A stretch of 64,000 nt of DNA from Roseovarius aestuarii (GCA_027214255.1 JAPWHL010000003.1:173295-237294); one strand, 5' to 3'. Shown: positions 45,639 to 55,735, counted from the stretch's first letter. A program made the numbers and translations. The notes: generated by a model from the sequence alone, not told the origin.

Positions 45639-46522
45639 TGTTGTCCACTTTGGCCGAGCCGTTTTCCTATGGTTACATGACCAACGCGATGTGGGTGTCC
45701 GCCCTTGTCGGCGGTGTCTGCGCGTTTTTGTCCTGCTATTTGATGCTCAAAGGGTGGTCCCTGATCGGGGATGCGCTGTCTCATTCGGTGGTGCCGGGGG
45801 TTGCGGGGGCTTACATTCTGGGTCTGCCCTTTGCGCTGGGCGCGTTCATCGCGGGCGGGCTGGCGGCAGGGGCGATGTTGTTCCTGTCCGAGAGGTCCGG
45901 ACTGAAAGTGGATGTCATCATCGGGCTGATTTTCACATCATTCTTCGGGCTGGGCCTGTTTATCGTGTCGATAAACCCGATGTCCGTATCGATACAGACC
46001 ATAACGATGGGGAACATTCTGGCCATTACCCCTGACGATACGTTGCAACTGGTCCTGATCGGGGCTGTGTCGCTGGTGGTTCTGTTGGCCAAATGGAAAG
46101 ACCTGATGGTCGTGTTCTTTGATGAAAGCCACGCGCGCACCATCGGGTTGCGCCCGGGCCTGCTTAAGGCGGTTTTCTTTGTATTGCTCTCCGCCTCGGT
46201 GGTTGCCGCGATGCAAACGGTGGGCGCGTTCTTGGTGATTGCCATGGTGGTCACGCCGGGGGCCACGGCCTATCTTCTGTGTGATCGGTTTCCACGTCTG
46301 ATTATGATGTCTGTCGCCATTGGCGCATCGACCAGCTTTGCCGGGGCCTATGTCAGTTATTTTCTGAACGGCGCAACCGGGGGCATTATCGTCTGCCTGC
46401 AAACCTTGATCTTTTTGGCTGCCTTCATTTTTGCCCCAAAACATGGCCTGCTGGCGGCGCGGCGCAGGGCGGCGGCGGCGCTGCGGCACGGCCCTGAAAC
46501 ACCCAACGAAGGGCGCGCATGA
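45638..46522 (+). CDS. sitC: Mn/Fe ABC transporter permease
   Basis: 294 residues with about eight membrane spans of the ABC-3 family. LKGWSLIGDALSHSVVPGVAGAYILG and FFDESHARTIGLRPGLLKAVFFVLLSASVVAAMQTVGAFLVIAMVVTPGATA are the family landmarks. The C-terminus ends in a basic/Ala-rich tail. The ATG overlaps the sitB stop and the sitD start overlaps its own stop, so translation is coupled. Confidence 0.93.
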   Translation: MLSTLAEPFSYGYMTNAMWVSALVGGVCAFLSCYLMLKGWSLIGDALSHSVVPGVAGAYILGLPFALGAFIAGGLAAGAMLFLSERSGLKVDVIIGLIFTSFFGLGLFIVSINPMSVSIQTITMGNILAITPDDTLQLVLIGAVSLVVLLAKWKDLMVVFFDESHARTIGLRPGLLKAVFFVLLSASVVAAMQTVGAFLVIAMVVTPGATAYLLCDRFPRLIMMSVAIGASTSFAGAYVSYFLNGATGGIIVCLQTLIFLAAFIFAPKHGLLAARRRAAAALRHGPETPNEGRA

Positions 46523-47370
46523 TGGATATCGACACCCTTTTATTGCCCTTTCAATTTGCATTCATGCAAAAGGCCTTTCTGATTTCGCTGATCGTGTCGG
46601 TGCCCACAGCGTTGCTGTCATGTTTTCTTGTGATGAAGGGCTGGGCGCTGATGGGGGACGCGGTCAGTCATGCGGTGCTGCCCGGTATCGTTCTGGCCTA
46701 TATTCTCGGCCTGCCGCTGATTGTTGGTGCGTTTGGCGCGGGTATGACATGCGCAATGTTGACCGGATTTCTGGCCGATAACAGTCGCGTCAAGCAAGAC
46801 ACCGTGATGGGTGTCGTCTTTTCGGGGATGTTTGGGCTGGGCATTGTTTTATACGTCTCGGTCGAAACGAACGCCCATCTGGATCACATTCTGTTTGGAA
46901 ACATGCTGGGCGTTGAGGTGGATGAGATCTGGACAGCGGGCATTATTTCCGCCGGGGTTGGCCTGATGTTGGCGTTGAAATGGAAAGACTGGCTGTTGCA
47001 CAGCTTTGATCCGACACAGGCACGCGCGTCCGGCCTGCGTGTGGGATGGTTGCATTATGGCCTGCTGGCGGCGCTATCACTAACCATCGTGGCCACGTTA
47101 TCGGCTGCGGGGTTGATTTTGGCTATCGGATTGCTGATTGCGCCGGGGGCCATTGCATTTCTGTTGGTGCGCAAGTTTTCGACGATGCTGTGGCTGTCAG
47201 TCGTGATCTGCATGGTGGCGATGATTTCAGGTACATATGCCAGTTTCTTCCTAGACAGTGCGCCTGCACCGACAATTATCCTGATCCTGACGGTCATGTT
47301 CATTGCGGCCTTCCTGCGTCGTCGCATGCAGACCCGCAGATTGTCTATGCAGCGCGTCCAAAGCGGTTAA
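46519..47370 (+). CDS. sitD: Mn/Fe ABC transporter permease, second subunit
   Basis: 283 residues of the ABC-3 family, paralogous to SitC. MKGWALMGDAVSHAVLPGIVLAYILG and AAGLILAIGLLIAPGAIAFLL are present. It pairs with SitC to form the heterodimeric channel. Overlaps the sitC stop by four bases. The downstream fusion gene starts 77 bases later and may be a separate unit. Confidence 0.93.
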   Translation: MMDIDTLLLPFQFAFMQKAFLISLIVSVPTALLSCFLVMKGWALMGDAVSHAVLPGIVLAYILGLPLIVGAFGAGMTCAMLTGFLADNSRVKQDTVMGVVFSGMFGLGIVLYVSVETNAHLDHILFGNMLGVEVDEIWTAGIISAGVGLMLALKWKDWLLHSFDPTQARASGLRVGWLHYGLLAALSLTIVATLSAAGLILAIGLLIAPGAIAFLLVRKFSTMLWLSVVICMVAMISGTYASFFLDSAPAPTIILILTVMFIAAFLRRRMQTRRLSMQRVQSG

Positions 47371-47446
47371 AGCGTTTTGCCCGTCTTGCGCGCTGGTGGT
47401 CGTTGTGATCGAACAAGGCAATCGACGTGCAAGAAGGATACGCGAC

Positions 47447-50400
47447 ATGGCCGATCACTGGACTCGCATGCTCATGCAAACGTGGGGCATTGCGGCGGAT
47501 CTGACCCGTTTGAACGGTGAATACGATCTGAACTTTGGGGTGTCTGGTACGCCCGGGCATGTGTTGAAGGTTATGCGCGCCGAGTGCGATCCTGCCTTTG
47601 TCGATATGCAAGCGGGTGCAATCCGCCACATTTTATCCGCCGCGCCCAACCTACCGATTCCAGATGTCGTTGCCACGCCGGACGGCGCGTTGACGGCGCA
47701 AGTGGTTGATGGCGATGGTCAGCCACGCACCGCTTGGGTGCTGAACCGCGCGCCCGGTGTGCCTTATGCCGAGATGAAACCCAAGACCCCCGATCTTGCC
47801 GCACAATTGGGTCGGATCGTTGGCCAAATGGATGCCGCGCTGGCCGATTTCCAACACTCTCAACTGGCGCGCGACTTCAAGTGGAATTTGATGCAAGGCG
47901 CTTGGATCACCGAACAGACCAACCTGATCGAGGATCCGGATCGCCGGACTATTCTGGACACGATCGCACAGGGTTTTGCCACGATTAAACCTGCGCTGGA
48001 TGCATTGCCGCAGCAGGCCATCCACAATGACGTCAATGATTACAACATCCTTGTCCAAGGTGCGTTGACGCAGGCGCCACAGATTACCGGCATCATAGAC
48101 TTTGGCGATATTTGCGCTGCGCCACGTATCTGTGATTTGGCGATAACGGCGGCCTATATTGTGTTGGATCACGCCCAGCCCGAGGCCATGCTTGCCGCGC
48201 TGGTCGGAGCCTATCACTCGGTCAATCCGTTGACCCCACAAGAGGTCGATATGGTGTGGCCGCTGTTGAAAATGCGGCTGGCGGTCAGCCTGGTGAATTC
48301 GACGATGATGGCGCGGGAGGTTCCGGACGACCCTTATGTCGTGATCAGTCAGGCCCCCGCATGGCGATTTCTGGAAGGCCACCAGATCAACGAGGCCCAA
48401 ATTTCTGCCCGCTTACGTGTTGCATGCGCGATGCCCGTGGTGCCAGGCGCGGATCGGGTCATGGCATGGCTGGACGCGCAGCGCGGTCAGTTCGCACAGA
48501 TCGTTGGTCAGGACCTGGGCGAGGCGCCAATGGGCTCTTGCGCGGTTGAGGGATCAATCGTGCCGCAAAATCCATTTGCCATGACGCCACAAGAGGCCGC
48601 GACACTGGGCGCGGAACACAGCGCACAGCACATGCTATGGCTGGGTCATTACGGCGAAGCGCGCCTGATCTATACCGAAGATTTTTTCCGACTTGGCCCA
48701 TGGAAAGGCAGTGATCGTCGCACTGTTCACATGGGAGTTGATATCTTTGCCCCTGCCGGAACCGGCGTTTATGCGCCGTTGGACGGCACTGTTGTGTTCT
48801 CTGGGTATCGCGCTGCAAATCTGGACTACGGCGGGCTGATCATGCTGCGCCATGACACGCCTGAGGGGCCATTTTTCACCTTGTACGGGCACCTGTCCCG
48901 CGCCTCAGCCGAGGGAATGACGCCCGGAGAACACATTGAGAAAGGCGCGCAGTTTGCGGTATTAGGCAACGTGCACGAAAATGGAGGGTGGGCACCGCAC
49001 CTCCATATCCAGATGGCGCTAAGCGTCGATGGCATGAAAGAGGATTGGCCCGGAGCCGCATCCCCCGATGATCTGGCGTTTTGGACCGCGCTGTGTCCCA
49101 GTCCGGCGGTTTTGTTAAATCTGCCTGATGACAAGGTACAATTCACACCTGCCAGCCGCGATGAAACGTTGGCAGCGCGGCAGGCGCATTTCGGGTCCAA
49201 CCTGAAACTTAGCTATAAATCACCTGTTATGTTGTTACGCGGCTGGCGCCATCACTTGTTTGATGAATGGGGGCGGCCGTATCTGGATGGATATAACAAC
49301 GTGCCTCATGTTGGCCACGCACATCCACGCATTCGCGCCGTCGCCAATGACCAACTGGCGCGCATGAACTCCAACACCCGTTATTTGCATCCGGCGCAAG
49401 ATGCATTCGCCAAGGCGGTTCTGCGCCACATGCCTGATGGTCTGGATACCTGTTTTTTTGTGAATTCGGGTAGCGAGGCAAATGAACTTGCGCTGCGTCT
49501 GGCGCGCGCGCATTCTGGTGGTCGTGACATGATTACGCCCGACCACGGCTATCATGGCAACACAACCGGCGCGATTGATATATCTGCCTATAAATTCAAT
49601 GCCAAAGGTAGTGTAGGTCAACCCGATTGGGTCCAATTGATTGACGTGGCCGACGATTATCGTGGCCGTTTCCGCCGCGACGATCCTGACCGCGCCGAGA
49701 AATATGCCGCACTGGTTGATACAGCCCTTCAGGCGATTGATGTGCGTGGCGGCACGCTGGCTGGCTTCATCTGCGAGACTTTTCCAAGTGTTGGCGGTCA
49801 GATCATCCCGCCCAAGGGCTATTTGCCGCGCGTGTATGATCGCATTCGCGTTGCGGGTGGGGTGTGTATCGCCGACGAAGTCCAGACAGGCCTGGGGCGT
49901 TTGGGCGAGTATTACTTTGGCTTTCAGGAGCAAGGCGCAACGCCTGACGTGGTTGTTTTGGGCAAACCCATCGGTAATGGCCATCCATTAGGAGTGGTCG
50001 TCACCACCCGCGCGATTGCCGACAGTTTTGCGCAAGGCCCCGAGTATTTTTCGACATTTGGGGGCTCGAACCTGTCCTGCCGGATTGGCAAAGAGGTGCT
50101 GGACATCGTCGAGGACGAGGGCTTGATGGAAAATGCGCGGGTACGCGGTACTGCGTTGTTAGACGGGTTGCGAGAATTGCAGGAAACGTTTGACATGATT
50201 GGCGATGTGCGCGGTTATGGGCTTTTTATTGGGGTTGATCTGGTTTCGGATCGTGACACCCGCGCGCCGGGAACAGACATCGCGCGTTATGTCATCAATC
50301 GCATGCGCGACCATCGTATCTTGATTGGCGCCGAAGGTCCGGCAGACAACATTCTGAAAATCCGCCCCCCTCTGAGCATTGATACAGACGGGGTGGATAT

Positions 50401-50467
50401 GATTCTGCAAACGCTGCGTTCCGTTCTGGAGGAAGTGCGCGTTCTGATGGCTTGCAGTGCGGCTTGA
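47447..50467 (+). CDS. Kinase (APH fold) - M23 peptidase - class III aminotransferase fusion
   Basis: 1006 residues in three parts. Residues ~1-330: a phosphotransferase of the APH/hydroxylysine-kinase type, with IHNDVNDYNIL (catalytic loop) and GIIDFGDICAAPRICDLAI (metal Asp). Residues ~390-570: an M23/LytM-like domain with zinc residues His428 and Asp432 (HMGVD) and His518/His520 (HLHIQ). Residues ~590-1006: a class III PLP aminotransferase with IADEVQTGLGRLGEYYFGF and PLP Lys840 in VVLGKPIGNGHPLG, closest to the ethanolamine-phosphate and phosphohydroxylysine phospho-lyase (AGXT2L) group. Kinase plus phospho-lyase would be consecutive steps on an amino alcohol or hydroxy-amino acid. No signal peptide, so the M23 part is cytosolic. 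The ATG at 47447 has AAGAAGGA. Confidence 0.88.
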   Translation: MADHWTRMLMQTWGIAADLTRLNGEYDLNFGVSGTPGHVLKVMRAECDPAFVDMQAGAIRHILSAAPNLPIPDVVATPDGALTAQVVDGDGQPRTAWVLNRAPGVPYAEMKPKTPDLAAQLGRIVGQMDAALADFQHSQLARDFKWNLMQGAWITEQTNLIEDPDRRTILDTIAQGFATIKPALDALPQQAIHNDVNDYNILVQGALTQAPQITGIIDFGDICAAPRICDLAITAAYIVLDHAQPEAMLAALVGAYHSVNPLTPQEVDMVWPLLKMRLAVSLVNSTMMAREVPDDPYVVISQAPAWRFLEGHQINEAQISARLRVACAMPVVPGADRVMAWLDAQRGQFAQIVGQDLGEAPMGSCAVEGSIVPQNPFAMTPQEAATLGAEHSAQHMLWLGHYGEARLIYTEDFFRLGPWKGSDRRTVHMGVDIFAPAGTGVYAPLDGTVVFSGYRAANLDYGGLIMLRHDTPEGPFFTLYGHLSRASAEGMTPGEHIEKGAQFAVLGNVHENGGWAPHLHIQMALSVDGMKEDWPGAASPDDLAFWTALCPSPAVLLNLPDDKVQFTPASRDETLAARQAHFGSNLKLSYKSPVMLLRGWRHHLFDEWGRPYLDGYNNVPHVGHAHPRIRAVANDQLARMNSNTRYLHPAQDAFAKAVLRHMPDGLDTCFFVNSGSEANELALRLARAHSGGRDMITPDHGYHGNTTGAIDISAYKFNAKGSVGQPDWVQLIDVADDYRGRFRRDDPDRAEKYAALVDTALQAIDVRGGTLAGFICETFPSVGGQIIPPKGYLPRVYDRIRVAGGVCIADEVQTGLGRLGEYYFGFQEQGATPDVVVLGKPIGNGHPLGVVVTTRAIADSFAQGPEYFSTFGGSNLSCRIGKEVLDIVEDEGLMENARVRGTALLDGLRELQETFDMIGDVRGYGLFIGVDLVSDRDTRAPGTDIARYVINRMRDHRILIGAEGPADNILKIRPPLSIDTDGVDMILQTLRSVLEEVRVLMACSAA

Positions 50468-50680
50468 TAGCGTCCGAAACACAGTGCCCCATGCTGTCAG
50501 ACTGGGCGCTTGTCGCGGGGGCGATGCTGCGTAGCGCCCAAAATGGGGCGACCGGAGGATATGGGCGCTCGGAACCAGGGAAAGGATGTGACCCTGCGGA
50601 CATCGCTTCCCGTAAACAGTCTTTGGGGCAGGGTGATGCCGTTGGGATTGGATTTGGGCAAGAAGGATCTGATACCGCTG

Positions 50681-50714
50681 AAAAGGAAAAGGCCCCGCCG
50701 GTTAGGGCGGGGCC
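50681..50714 (-). terminator. Intrinsic terminator of dnaJ
   Basis: Read leftward, GGCCCCGCC (50714-50706) pairs with GGCGGGGCC (50699-50691), followed by TTTTCCTTTT. The rest of the 271-base gap back to the fusion gene (50468-50680) holds nothing recognised. Confidence 0.85.
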
Positions 50715-50738
50715 GATCAGATATTAAAGCGGCTGAGT

Positions 50739-51887
50739 TCAGCCCTTCATACTGTCCCAAAAGCTTTTGACCGAGCGGAAAAAGCTTTTGCTTTCCGGGT
50801 TATTGTCTTCGGACAGTTTTTCAAACTCGCGCAGCAGTTCTTTTTGCTTGGACGTCAGGTTGACGGGCGTTTCCACCGCCAGTTCGATAAACATATCGCC
50901 CGCGCCGCCGCCACGCAGGGCCGGCATGCCCTTGGCCCGAAGGCGCATTTGACGGCCCGATTGGCTGCCCGCGGGGATTTTCACCCGGCTGCGACCACCG
51001 TCGATCGTTGGCACTTCGATATCGCCACCCATCGCGGCCGTCGCCATCGACACCGGCACGTTGCAAAAAAGGTTCGTTTCTTCGCGTTCGAACAGGGCGT
51101 GTTTTGCGACTTCTATAAAGATATAGAGATCGCCCGGAGGGCCGCCGCGCATCCCGGCCTCGCCTTCGCCGGACAAACGAATACGTGTGCCGGTTTCAAC
51201 ACCAGCAGGGATATTCACGCTCAGTGCGCGATCTTTTTCAACCCGACCTTGACCACCACAGTCGTTGCAAGGGTTTTGGATGATCTGGCCTAGACCAGAA
51301 CACGTGGGGCAGGTCCGCTCAACCGTAAAGAAGCCTTGCTGGGCACGGACCTTACCCATGCCAGAGCAGGTATGGCAGGTCGTCGGTTCGCTACCGCCTT
51401 CGGCACCGGTTCCTTCGCAGGATTTACACGCAACCGAAGTCGGCACGTTGATTGTCTTTTGCAGACCTTGAAACGCTTCTTCCAGCGTGATGCGCATATT
51501 GTAACGCAGGTCCGAGCCGCGCGCAGCGCGCCCCCGACCGCCGCCACCGCGTGCGCCCATGAAATCGCCGAACAAGTCATCAAACACGTCCGAAAATGCG
51601 GATGCGAAATCACCCTGACCGCCGCCGGGTCCGGGGCGCCCACCGCCGCCGCCCATTCCGCCCTCAAAGGCAGCATGGCCGAACCGGTCGTAGGCCGCTT
51701 TTTTCTCGGCGTCTTTCAGAACTTCATAGGCTTGCCCCGCTTCCTTGAACTGTGCCTCGGCGTTGGGGTTGTCCTTGTTGCTGTCCGGGTGCAGGGCCTT
51801 GGCCTTTTGCCGGTAGGCCTTTTTGATCTCATCGGCCGAAGCACCACGGGATACACCCAGAACTTCGTAAAAATCACGTTTGGCCAT
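50739..51887 (-). CDS. dnaJ: Chaperone DnaJ (Hsp40)
   Basis: 382 residues. J domain with HPD at 33-35, Gly-rich segment (about 75-120), four CxxCxGxG zinc repeats ([32 protein letters not shown]) and the C-terminal substrate domains. It delivers unfolded proteins to DnaK and stimulates its ATPase. It lies 72 bases downstream of dnaK with a hairpin between; an AAAGGAG site precedes the start. Confidence 0.97.
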   Translation of the reverse strand: MAKRDFYEVLGVSRGASADEIKKAYRQKAKALHPDSNKDNPNAEAQFKEAGQAYEVLKDAEKKAAYDRFGHAAFEGGMGGGGGRPGPGGGQGDFASAFSDVFDDLFGDFMGARGGGGRGRAARGSDLRYNMRITLEEAFQGLQKTINVPTSVACKSCEGTGAEGGSEPTTCHTCSGMGKVRAQQGFFTVERTCPTCSGLGQIIQNPCNDCGGQGRVEKDRALSVNIPAGVETGTRIRLSGEGEAGMRGGPPGDLYIFIEVAKHALFEREETNLFCNVPVSMATAAMGGDIEVPTIDGGRSRVKIPAGSQSGRQMRLRAKGMPALRGGGAGDMFIELAVETPVNLTSKQKELLREFEKLSEDNNPESKSFFRSVKSFWDSMKG

Positions 51888-51914
51888 TCGAGAACTCCTT
51901 TCCTCAAACCTGAA

Positions 51915-51938
51915 AGGGCCGGGCTGTGGGCCCGGCCC
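51915..51938 (-). terminator. Hairpin between dnaK and dnaJ
   Basis: CCCGGCCC (51931-51938) pairs with GGGCCGGG (51916-51923), loop 7 bases; read leftward it is followed by TTTC. It probably attenuates read-through so that DnaJ is made in smaller amounts than DnaK. Confidence 0.65.
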
Positions 51939-51959
51939 CCGTGGGGTTCGAGACTGCGC

Positions 51960-53873
51960 TTAGCCGCGCTTGTTGTCGTCCAGGTCCTCAAAGTCGGCGT
52001 CGACGATATCGTCGTCACCGGGTCCTGCGGCCTCGTCCGCTGCCTTGGGCGCATCTTCTTCTGCGTCCATGGAAGCTTTGTAGATCGCTTCACCCAGCTT
52101 CATTGCCGCTTCGGTGACGTTCTGGATGCCCGACTTGATCTTCGAGGCGTCGTCATTTTCCAGCTCATCCTTGAGCGCAGCAATGGCCAGTTCGATTGCT
52201 TCGATCGTGGTCGGGTCCACCTTGTCGGCGTGTTCTTCCATCGATTTTTCAGTCGAGTTGATCAGGCTTTCCGCCTGATTGCGGGCTTCGACCAGCTCGC
52301 GGCGCTCTTTGTCGGACTCGGCGTTCTCTTCCGCGTCGCGGACCATCTTTTCGATGTCCTCATCCGACAGACCGCCCGATGCCTGAATCGTGATCTTGTG
52401 CTCTTTTCCGGTGCCTTTGTCTTTGGCTTGAACCGCGACGATACCGTTGGTGTCGATGTCGAACGTCACCTCGATCTGGGGCATACCGCGTGGGGCGGGC
52501 GGAATGTTTTCCAGATTGAACTGACCCAGCATCTTGTTGTCGGCAGCCATTTCACGCTCGCCTTGGAAGACGCGGATTGTCACCGCGTTCTGATTGTCCT
52601 CGGCAGTCGAGAAGACCTGAGACTTGTTTGTCGGGATCGTCGTGTTGCGGTCGATCAGACGGGTGAACACGCCACCCAAGGTTTCGATCCCCAACGACAG
52701 CGGGGTCACGTCCAGAAGAACAACGTCCTTGATGTCACCTTGCAGAACGGCCGCCTGAATAGCGGCGCCCATCGCGACCACTTCGTCAGGGTTTACGCCT
52801 TTGTTAGGCTCTTTGCCGAACAGCTTGGTCACTTCTTCGATCACTTTGGGCATGCGGGTCATACCGCCGACCAGAACGACTTCGTCGATGTCGGACGCGG
52901 TCAAACCGGCATCTTTCAATGCGGCCTGGCAGGGCTTCAGCGACGACTTGATCAGATCACCAACCAGCGATTCCAGCTTGGCACGGGTCAGTTTCATGAC
53001 CATGTGCAGCGGTTGGCCGCTGGAGCTCATCGAGATGAAAGGCTGGTTGATTTCTGTCTGGCTGGACGAGCTGAGCTCGATCTTGGCCTTTTCAGCCGCC
53101 TCTTTCAGACGTTGCAGGGCCATTTTGTCCTGTGTCAAATCAACCGAGTGCTCTTTTTTGAACTCGGACGCCAGATAATCGACGATGCGCATGTCAAAGT
53201 CTTCACCACCAAGGAACGTGTCGCCGTTGGTTGCCTTTACTTCGAACAGGCCGTCTTCGATTTCCAGAATGGTGACGTCGAATGTACCACCACCAAGATC
53301 ATAGACGGCGATTGTCTGGGCGTTTTCTTTGTCCAGACCATAGGCCAGTGCGGCCGCTGTCGGTTCGTTGATGATGCGCAGAACCTCAAGGCCGGCAATC
53401 TTGCCTGCGTCCTTGGTTGCCTGACGCTGAGCGTCGTTGAAATAGGCCGGAACGGTGATGACGGCCTGTGTGACATCCTCACCCAGATACGATTCGGCGG
53501 TTTCCTTCATCTTGCCCAAGATGAACGCGCTGATCTGGCTGGGCGAATATTTTTCGTCGCGCGCTTCGACCCACGCGTCGCCGTTGCCTCCATCGATGAC
53601 TTTGAACGGCATGTTCTTTTTGTCTTTTGCCAATGCAGGATCGTCCGCGCGGCGACCGATCAGGCGCTTGACACCAAAGACTGTGTTTTCGGGGTTGGTG
53701 ACAGCCTGCCGTTTGGCGGGTTGACCGACAAGACGTTCACCTTCGGTGAAGGCGACGATCGAGGGGGTCGTACGACCACCTTCGGAGTTCTCGATCACGC
53801 GCGCCGTGCGGCCATCCATGATGGCGATGCAGCTGTTGGTGGTTCCCAGGTCAATACCAATGACTTTGGACAT
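51960..53873 (-). CDS. dnaK: Chaperone DnaK (Hsp70)
   Basis: 637 residues. [12 protein letters not shown] starts the ATPase domain, [15 protein letters not shown] and [10 protein letters not shown] are family signatures, then the substrate domain and an acidic C-terminal tail ending DDNKRG. It folds and rescues proteins in an ATP cycle with DnaJ and GrpE. An RpoH-type promoter lies upstream (53980-54011). An AAAGGGAT site precedes the start. grpE is not in the window. Confidence 0.98.
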   Translation of the reverse strand: MSKVIGIDLGTTNSCIAIMDGRTARVIENSEGGRTTPSIVAFTEGERLVGQPAKRQAVTNPENTVFGVKRLIGRRADDPALAKDKKNMPFKVIDGGNGDAWVEARDEKYSPSQISAFILGKMKETAESYLGEDVTQAVITVPAYFNDAQRQATKDAGKIAGLEVLRIINEPTAAALAYGLDKENAQTIAVYDLGGGTFDVTILEIEDGLFEVKATNGDTFLGGEDFDMRIVDYLASEFKKEHSVDLTQDKMALQRLKEAAEKAKIELSSSSQTEINQPFISMSSSGQPLHMVMKLTRAKLESLVGDLIKSSLKPCQAALKDAGLTASDIDEVVLVGGMTRMPKVIEEVTKLFGKEPNKGVNPDEVVAMGAAIQAAVLQGDIKDVVLLDVTPLSLGIETLGGVFTRLIDRNTTIPTNKSQVFSTAEDNQNAVTIRVFQGEREMAADNKMLGQFNLENIPPAPRGMPQIEVTFDIDTNGIVAVQAKDKGTGKEHKITIQASGGLSDEDIEKMVRDAEENAESDKERRELVEARNQAESLINSTEKSMEEHADKVDPTTIEAIELAIAALKDELENDDASKIKSGIQNVTEAAMKLGEAIYKASMDAEEDAPKAADEAAGPGDDDIVDADFEDLDDNKRG

Positions 53874-53979
53874 GTTTTATCCCTTTCTCTTCAGGCGATA
53901 TTTCAGGGCGCGACCCGTTACGGCATCACGGCCCCGGTTGATATGATGCGCTGTTGATAGCTTTTGTAGCGCTTCCGGG

Positions 53980-54011
53980 CGTATATAGGGAGCGGTGCAA
54001 GGCCCTGCAAG
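53980..54011 (-). promoter_or_regulatory. RpoH (sigma-32) type promoter of dnaK
   Basis: Read leftward: CTTG (54011-54008), an 18-base spacer, then CCTATATACG (53989-53980). This matches the alphaproteobacterial heat-shock consensus CTTG-N17/18-CYTATNTNNG. The start codon of dnaK lies about 105 bases downstream. Confidence 0.75.
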
Positions 54012-54113
54012 CGGCACGATGGGCACTAAAAGGGACTTTTTGCGGGAAATGTTTGTAATAGGGGATAGCCAAGCGTTGGAAACCGGCTGTGACGTGCTTG
54101 GATTGGGGCCGAT

Positions 54114-54716
54114 ATGAGCGAATTAATCCTGCGTGGGCTGCGCATTTTGCCGGGCTTTTTGGACACGGCGGCGCAGATTGAGCTGGTTGAGGCGCTGCGC
54201 GGCGTGGTTGCGGTGGCGCCACTGTTCTCTCCGATGACACCTTATGGCAAGCCGATGCGCGTGCGTATGACGTCGGCGGGGCGTTACGGCTGGGTGTCGG
54301 ACAGGCGCGGTTATCGCTATAGCAAAACGCACCCGGATGGTCAGACATGGCCAGCCATTCCGGCGCAGGTGTTGAAAGTCTGGCGCGAGGTGATTGGCCC
54401 CAGCCGCGATCCTGAGTGCTGCTTGGTGAACTATTACGGTGAAGGAGCCGGCATGGGGCTGCATCAAGACAGGGACGAGGCCGATTTTCAGTGGCCGGTG
54501 CTGTCGGTGTCCTTGGGGGATGAGGGATTGCTGCGAATCGGTACGTCTCAGCGCGGTGGCAGCACTGTGTCGCACTGGCTTCGGTCGGGGGATGTGGTGG
54601 TGATGGGGGGCGCGGCGCGGCTGACCTATCATGGGGTGGACCGCATTCGGTTTGGCAGTTCCAGCCTGTTGAAGGGAGGCGGGCGCATCAACCTGACGCT
54701 GCGGGTGGTCGAATGA
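54114..54716 (+). CDS. alkB: Alkylated DNA repair dioxygenase AlkB
   Basis: 200 residues of the 2-oxoglutarate/Fe(II) oxygenases. LHQDRDE gives His117 and Asp119, RLTYHGVDRI gives His173, and GGGRINLTLR gives the 2-oxoglutarate-binding Arg191. It oxidatively removes methyl groups from 1-methyladenine and 3-methylcytosine. Length and N-terminus match E. coli AlkB. Divergent from dnaK and not linked to the Ada-like gene 20 kb away. Confidence 0.94.
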   Translation: MSELILRGLRILPGFLDTAAQIELVEALRGVVAVAPLFSPMTPYGKPMRVRMTSAGRYGWVSDRRGYRYSKTHPDGQTWPAIPAQVLKVWREVIGPSRDPECCLVNYYGEGAGMGLHQDRDEADFQWPVLSVSLGDEGLLRIGTSQRGGSTVSHWLRSGDVVVMGGAARLTYHGVDRIRFGSSSLLKGGGRINLTLRVVE

Positions 54717-54777
54717 AAGCTGCGTGTTGGCACCGGGAGGTGCGCTTGGGGCGTCTACGCGTGCTGGGCTGTGAGGA

Positions 54778-54804
54778 TTTGGGTATTTGGCCCAAGAAAA
54801 AGCC
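54778..54804 (+). repeat. 3'-flanking repeat, copy C
   Basis: TTTGGGTATTT, GGC, CCAAGAAAAAGCC, 61 bases past the alkB stop and in its direction. Confidence 0.7.
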
Positions 54805-54851
54805 GAGGGTGGTGACGGGCAGATGCGCGGGGCGCGCCTGCCCAAGGGGGA

Positions 54852-54875
54852 CCCCCGGAAAAGGCGCGCCGGGGG
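54852..54875 (-). terminator. Hairpin downstream of mscS
   Basis: CCCCCGG (54852-54858 on the plus strand) pairs with CCGGGGG (54869-54875) just after the mscS stop. No T-run, so it could equally stop alkB transcription. Confidence 0.5.
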
Positions 54876-54882
54876 CCGTTTC

Positions 54883-55689
54883 CTAGCCCTGTTTGGTGAC
54901 AACGGTCCGGTAAGGGTAGGGGATTGAGATGCCCTGTGCGTCAAAGGTTTCCTTGATTGCCTTGGTCAGGGAGAATTTCAGATCCCAGAAGTCTTCGTTC
55001 CGGCACCAAAGTCTCGCCGTGACGTCAACGGCGCTGTCGCCCAGATTGGTCACGCGTGCCCATGGCTCAGGGTCGGACATGATGCGAGGTTCGTTTCGCG
55101 CGTGATCAAGCATGATCTGCATCGCGAGATCGGCATTGTCGCCGTAGTCGATGCCGAATGTCAGATCCAGACGCCGCGTGTCATGGGCTGAGTAGTTGGT
55201 GATAATGGATCCCCACGCCTCGCCGTTGGGAACGATGATCTGGACGTTCTGTGGGGTCGTCAGTTCGGTGAAAAATAGCGAAATTTCGGTCACAGTGCCT
55301 TCGGTGCCGCCTATGTTGACATATTGTCCCAACGAATAGGGGCGAAAAATGACGAGCATAATACCTGCGGCCAAGCCAGCCAGAGTTCCTTGCAGGGCCA
55401 TGCCGATGGCCAGAGTTGCGGCGCCCATGACGGCCACAAGGCTGGTTGCTTGAATGCCAAACAGTCCCAGTACAGCCACCAAGACCATCAATCGGATGAT
55501 CCATGTCACGACCGTTGCGGCAAAATGGCCCAATGTCTTGTCCAGTCGGGGGTGAGTGTTGACCTGACGGCGTGCCAGCCGGCCGACAAATCCGGCCACG
55601 GCCCAGCCTATGATGAGAACGATCAATGCTTTGACCGCATTGATGATCAGGGGGGCAAACACGGAGAGTTCGCTAAAGATTGCATCCAT
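54883..55689 (-). CDS. mscS: Small-conductance mechanosensitive channel (MscS family)
   Basis: 268 residues with three N-terminal membrane helices (about 10-35, 55-80, 85-110) and then the pore helix region LGIQATSLVAVMGAATLAIGMALQGTLAGLAAGIML. The beta domain has FSLGQYVNIGGTEGTVTEISLFFT-type features and IIVPNGEAWGSIITNYS. It opens under hypo-osmotic tension to release solutes. The ATG at 55689 has an AAAGGAGA site. Next to mscL in the same direction. Confidence 0.93.
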   Translation of the reverse strand: MDAIFSELSVFAPLIINAVKALIVLIIGWAVAGFVGRLARRQVNTHPRLDKTLGHFAATVVTWIIRLMVLVAVLGLFGIQATSLVAVMGAATLAIGMALQGTLAGLAAGIMLVIFRPYSLGQYVNIGGTEGTVTEISLFFTELTTPQNVQIIVPNGEAWGSIITNYSAHDTRRLDLTFGIDYGDNADLAMQIMLDHARNEPRIMSDPEPWARVTNLGDSAVDVTARLWCRNEDFWDLKFSLTKAIKETFDAQGISIPYPYRTVVTKQG

Positions 55690-55735
55690 TGTTGGTGTCT
55701 CCTTTCGTGCATTCAATGCGTGACATAATGCGTAA

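Noticed and set aside
51336..53957. 873-codon open frame on the plus strand opposite dnaJ/dnaK
   Set aside because: It is a mirror frame caused by the strong codon bias of dnaK and dnaJ; it has no ribosome site or recognisable domain and the minus-strand genes are certain.
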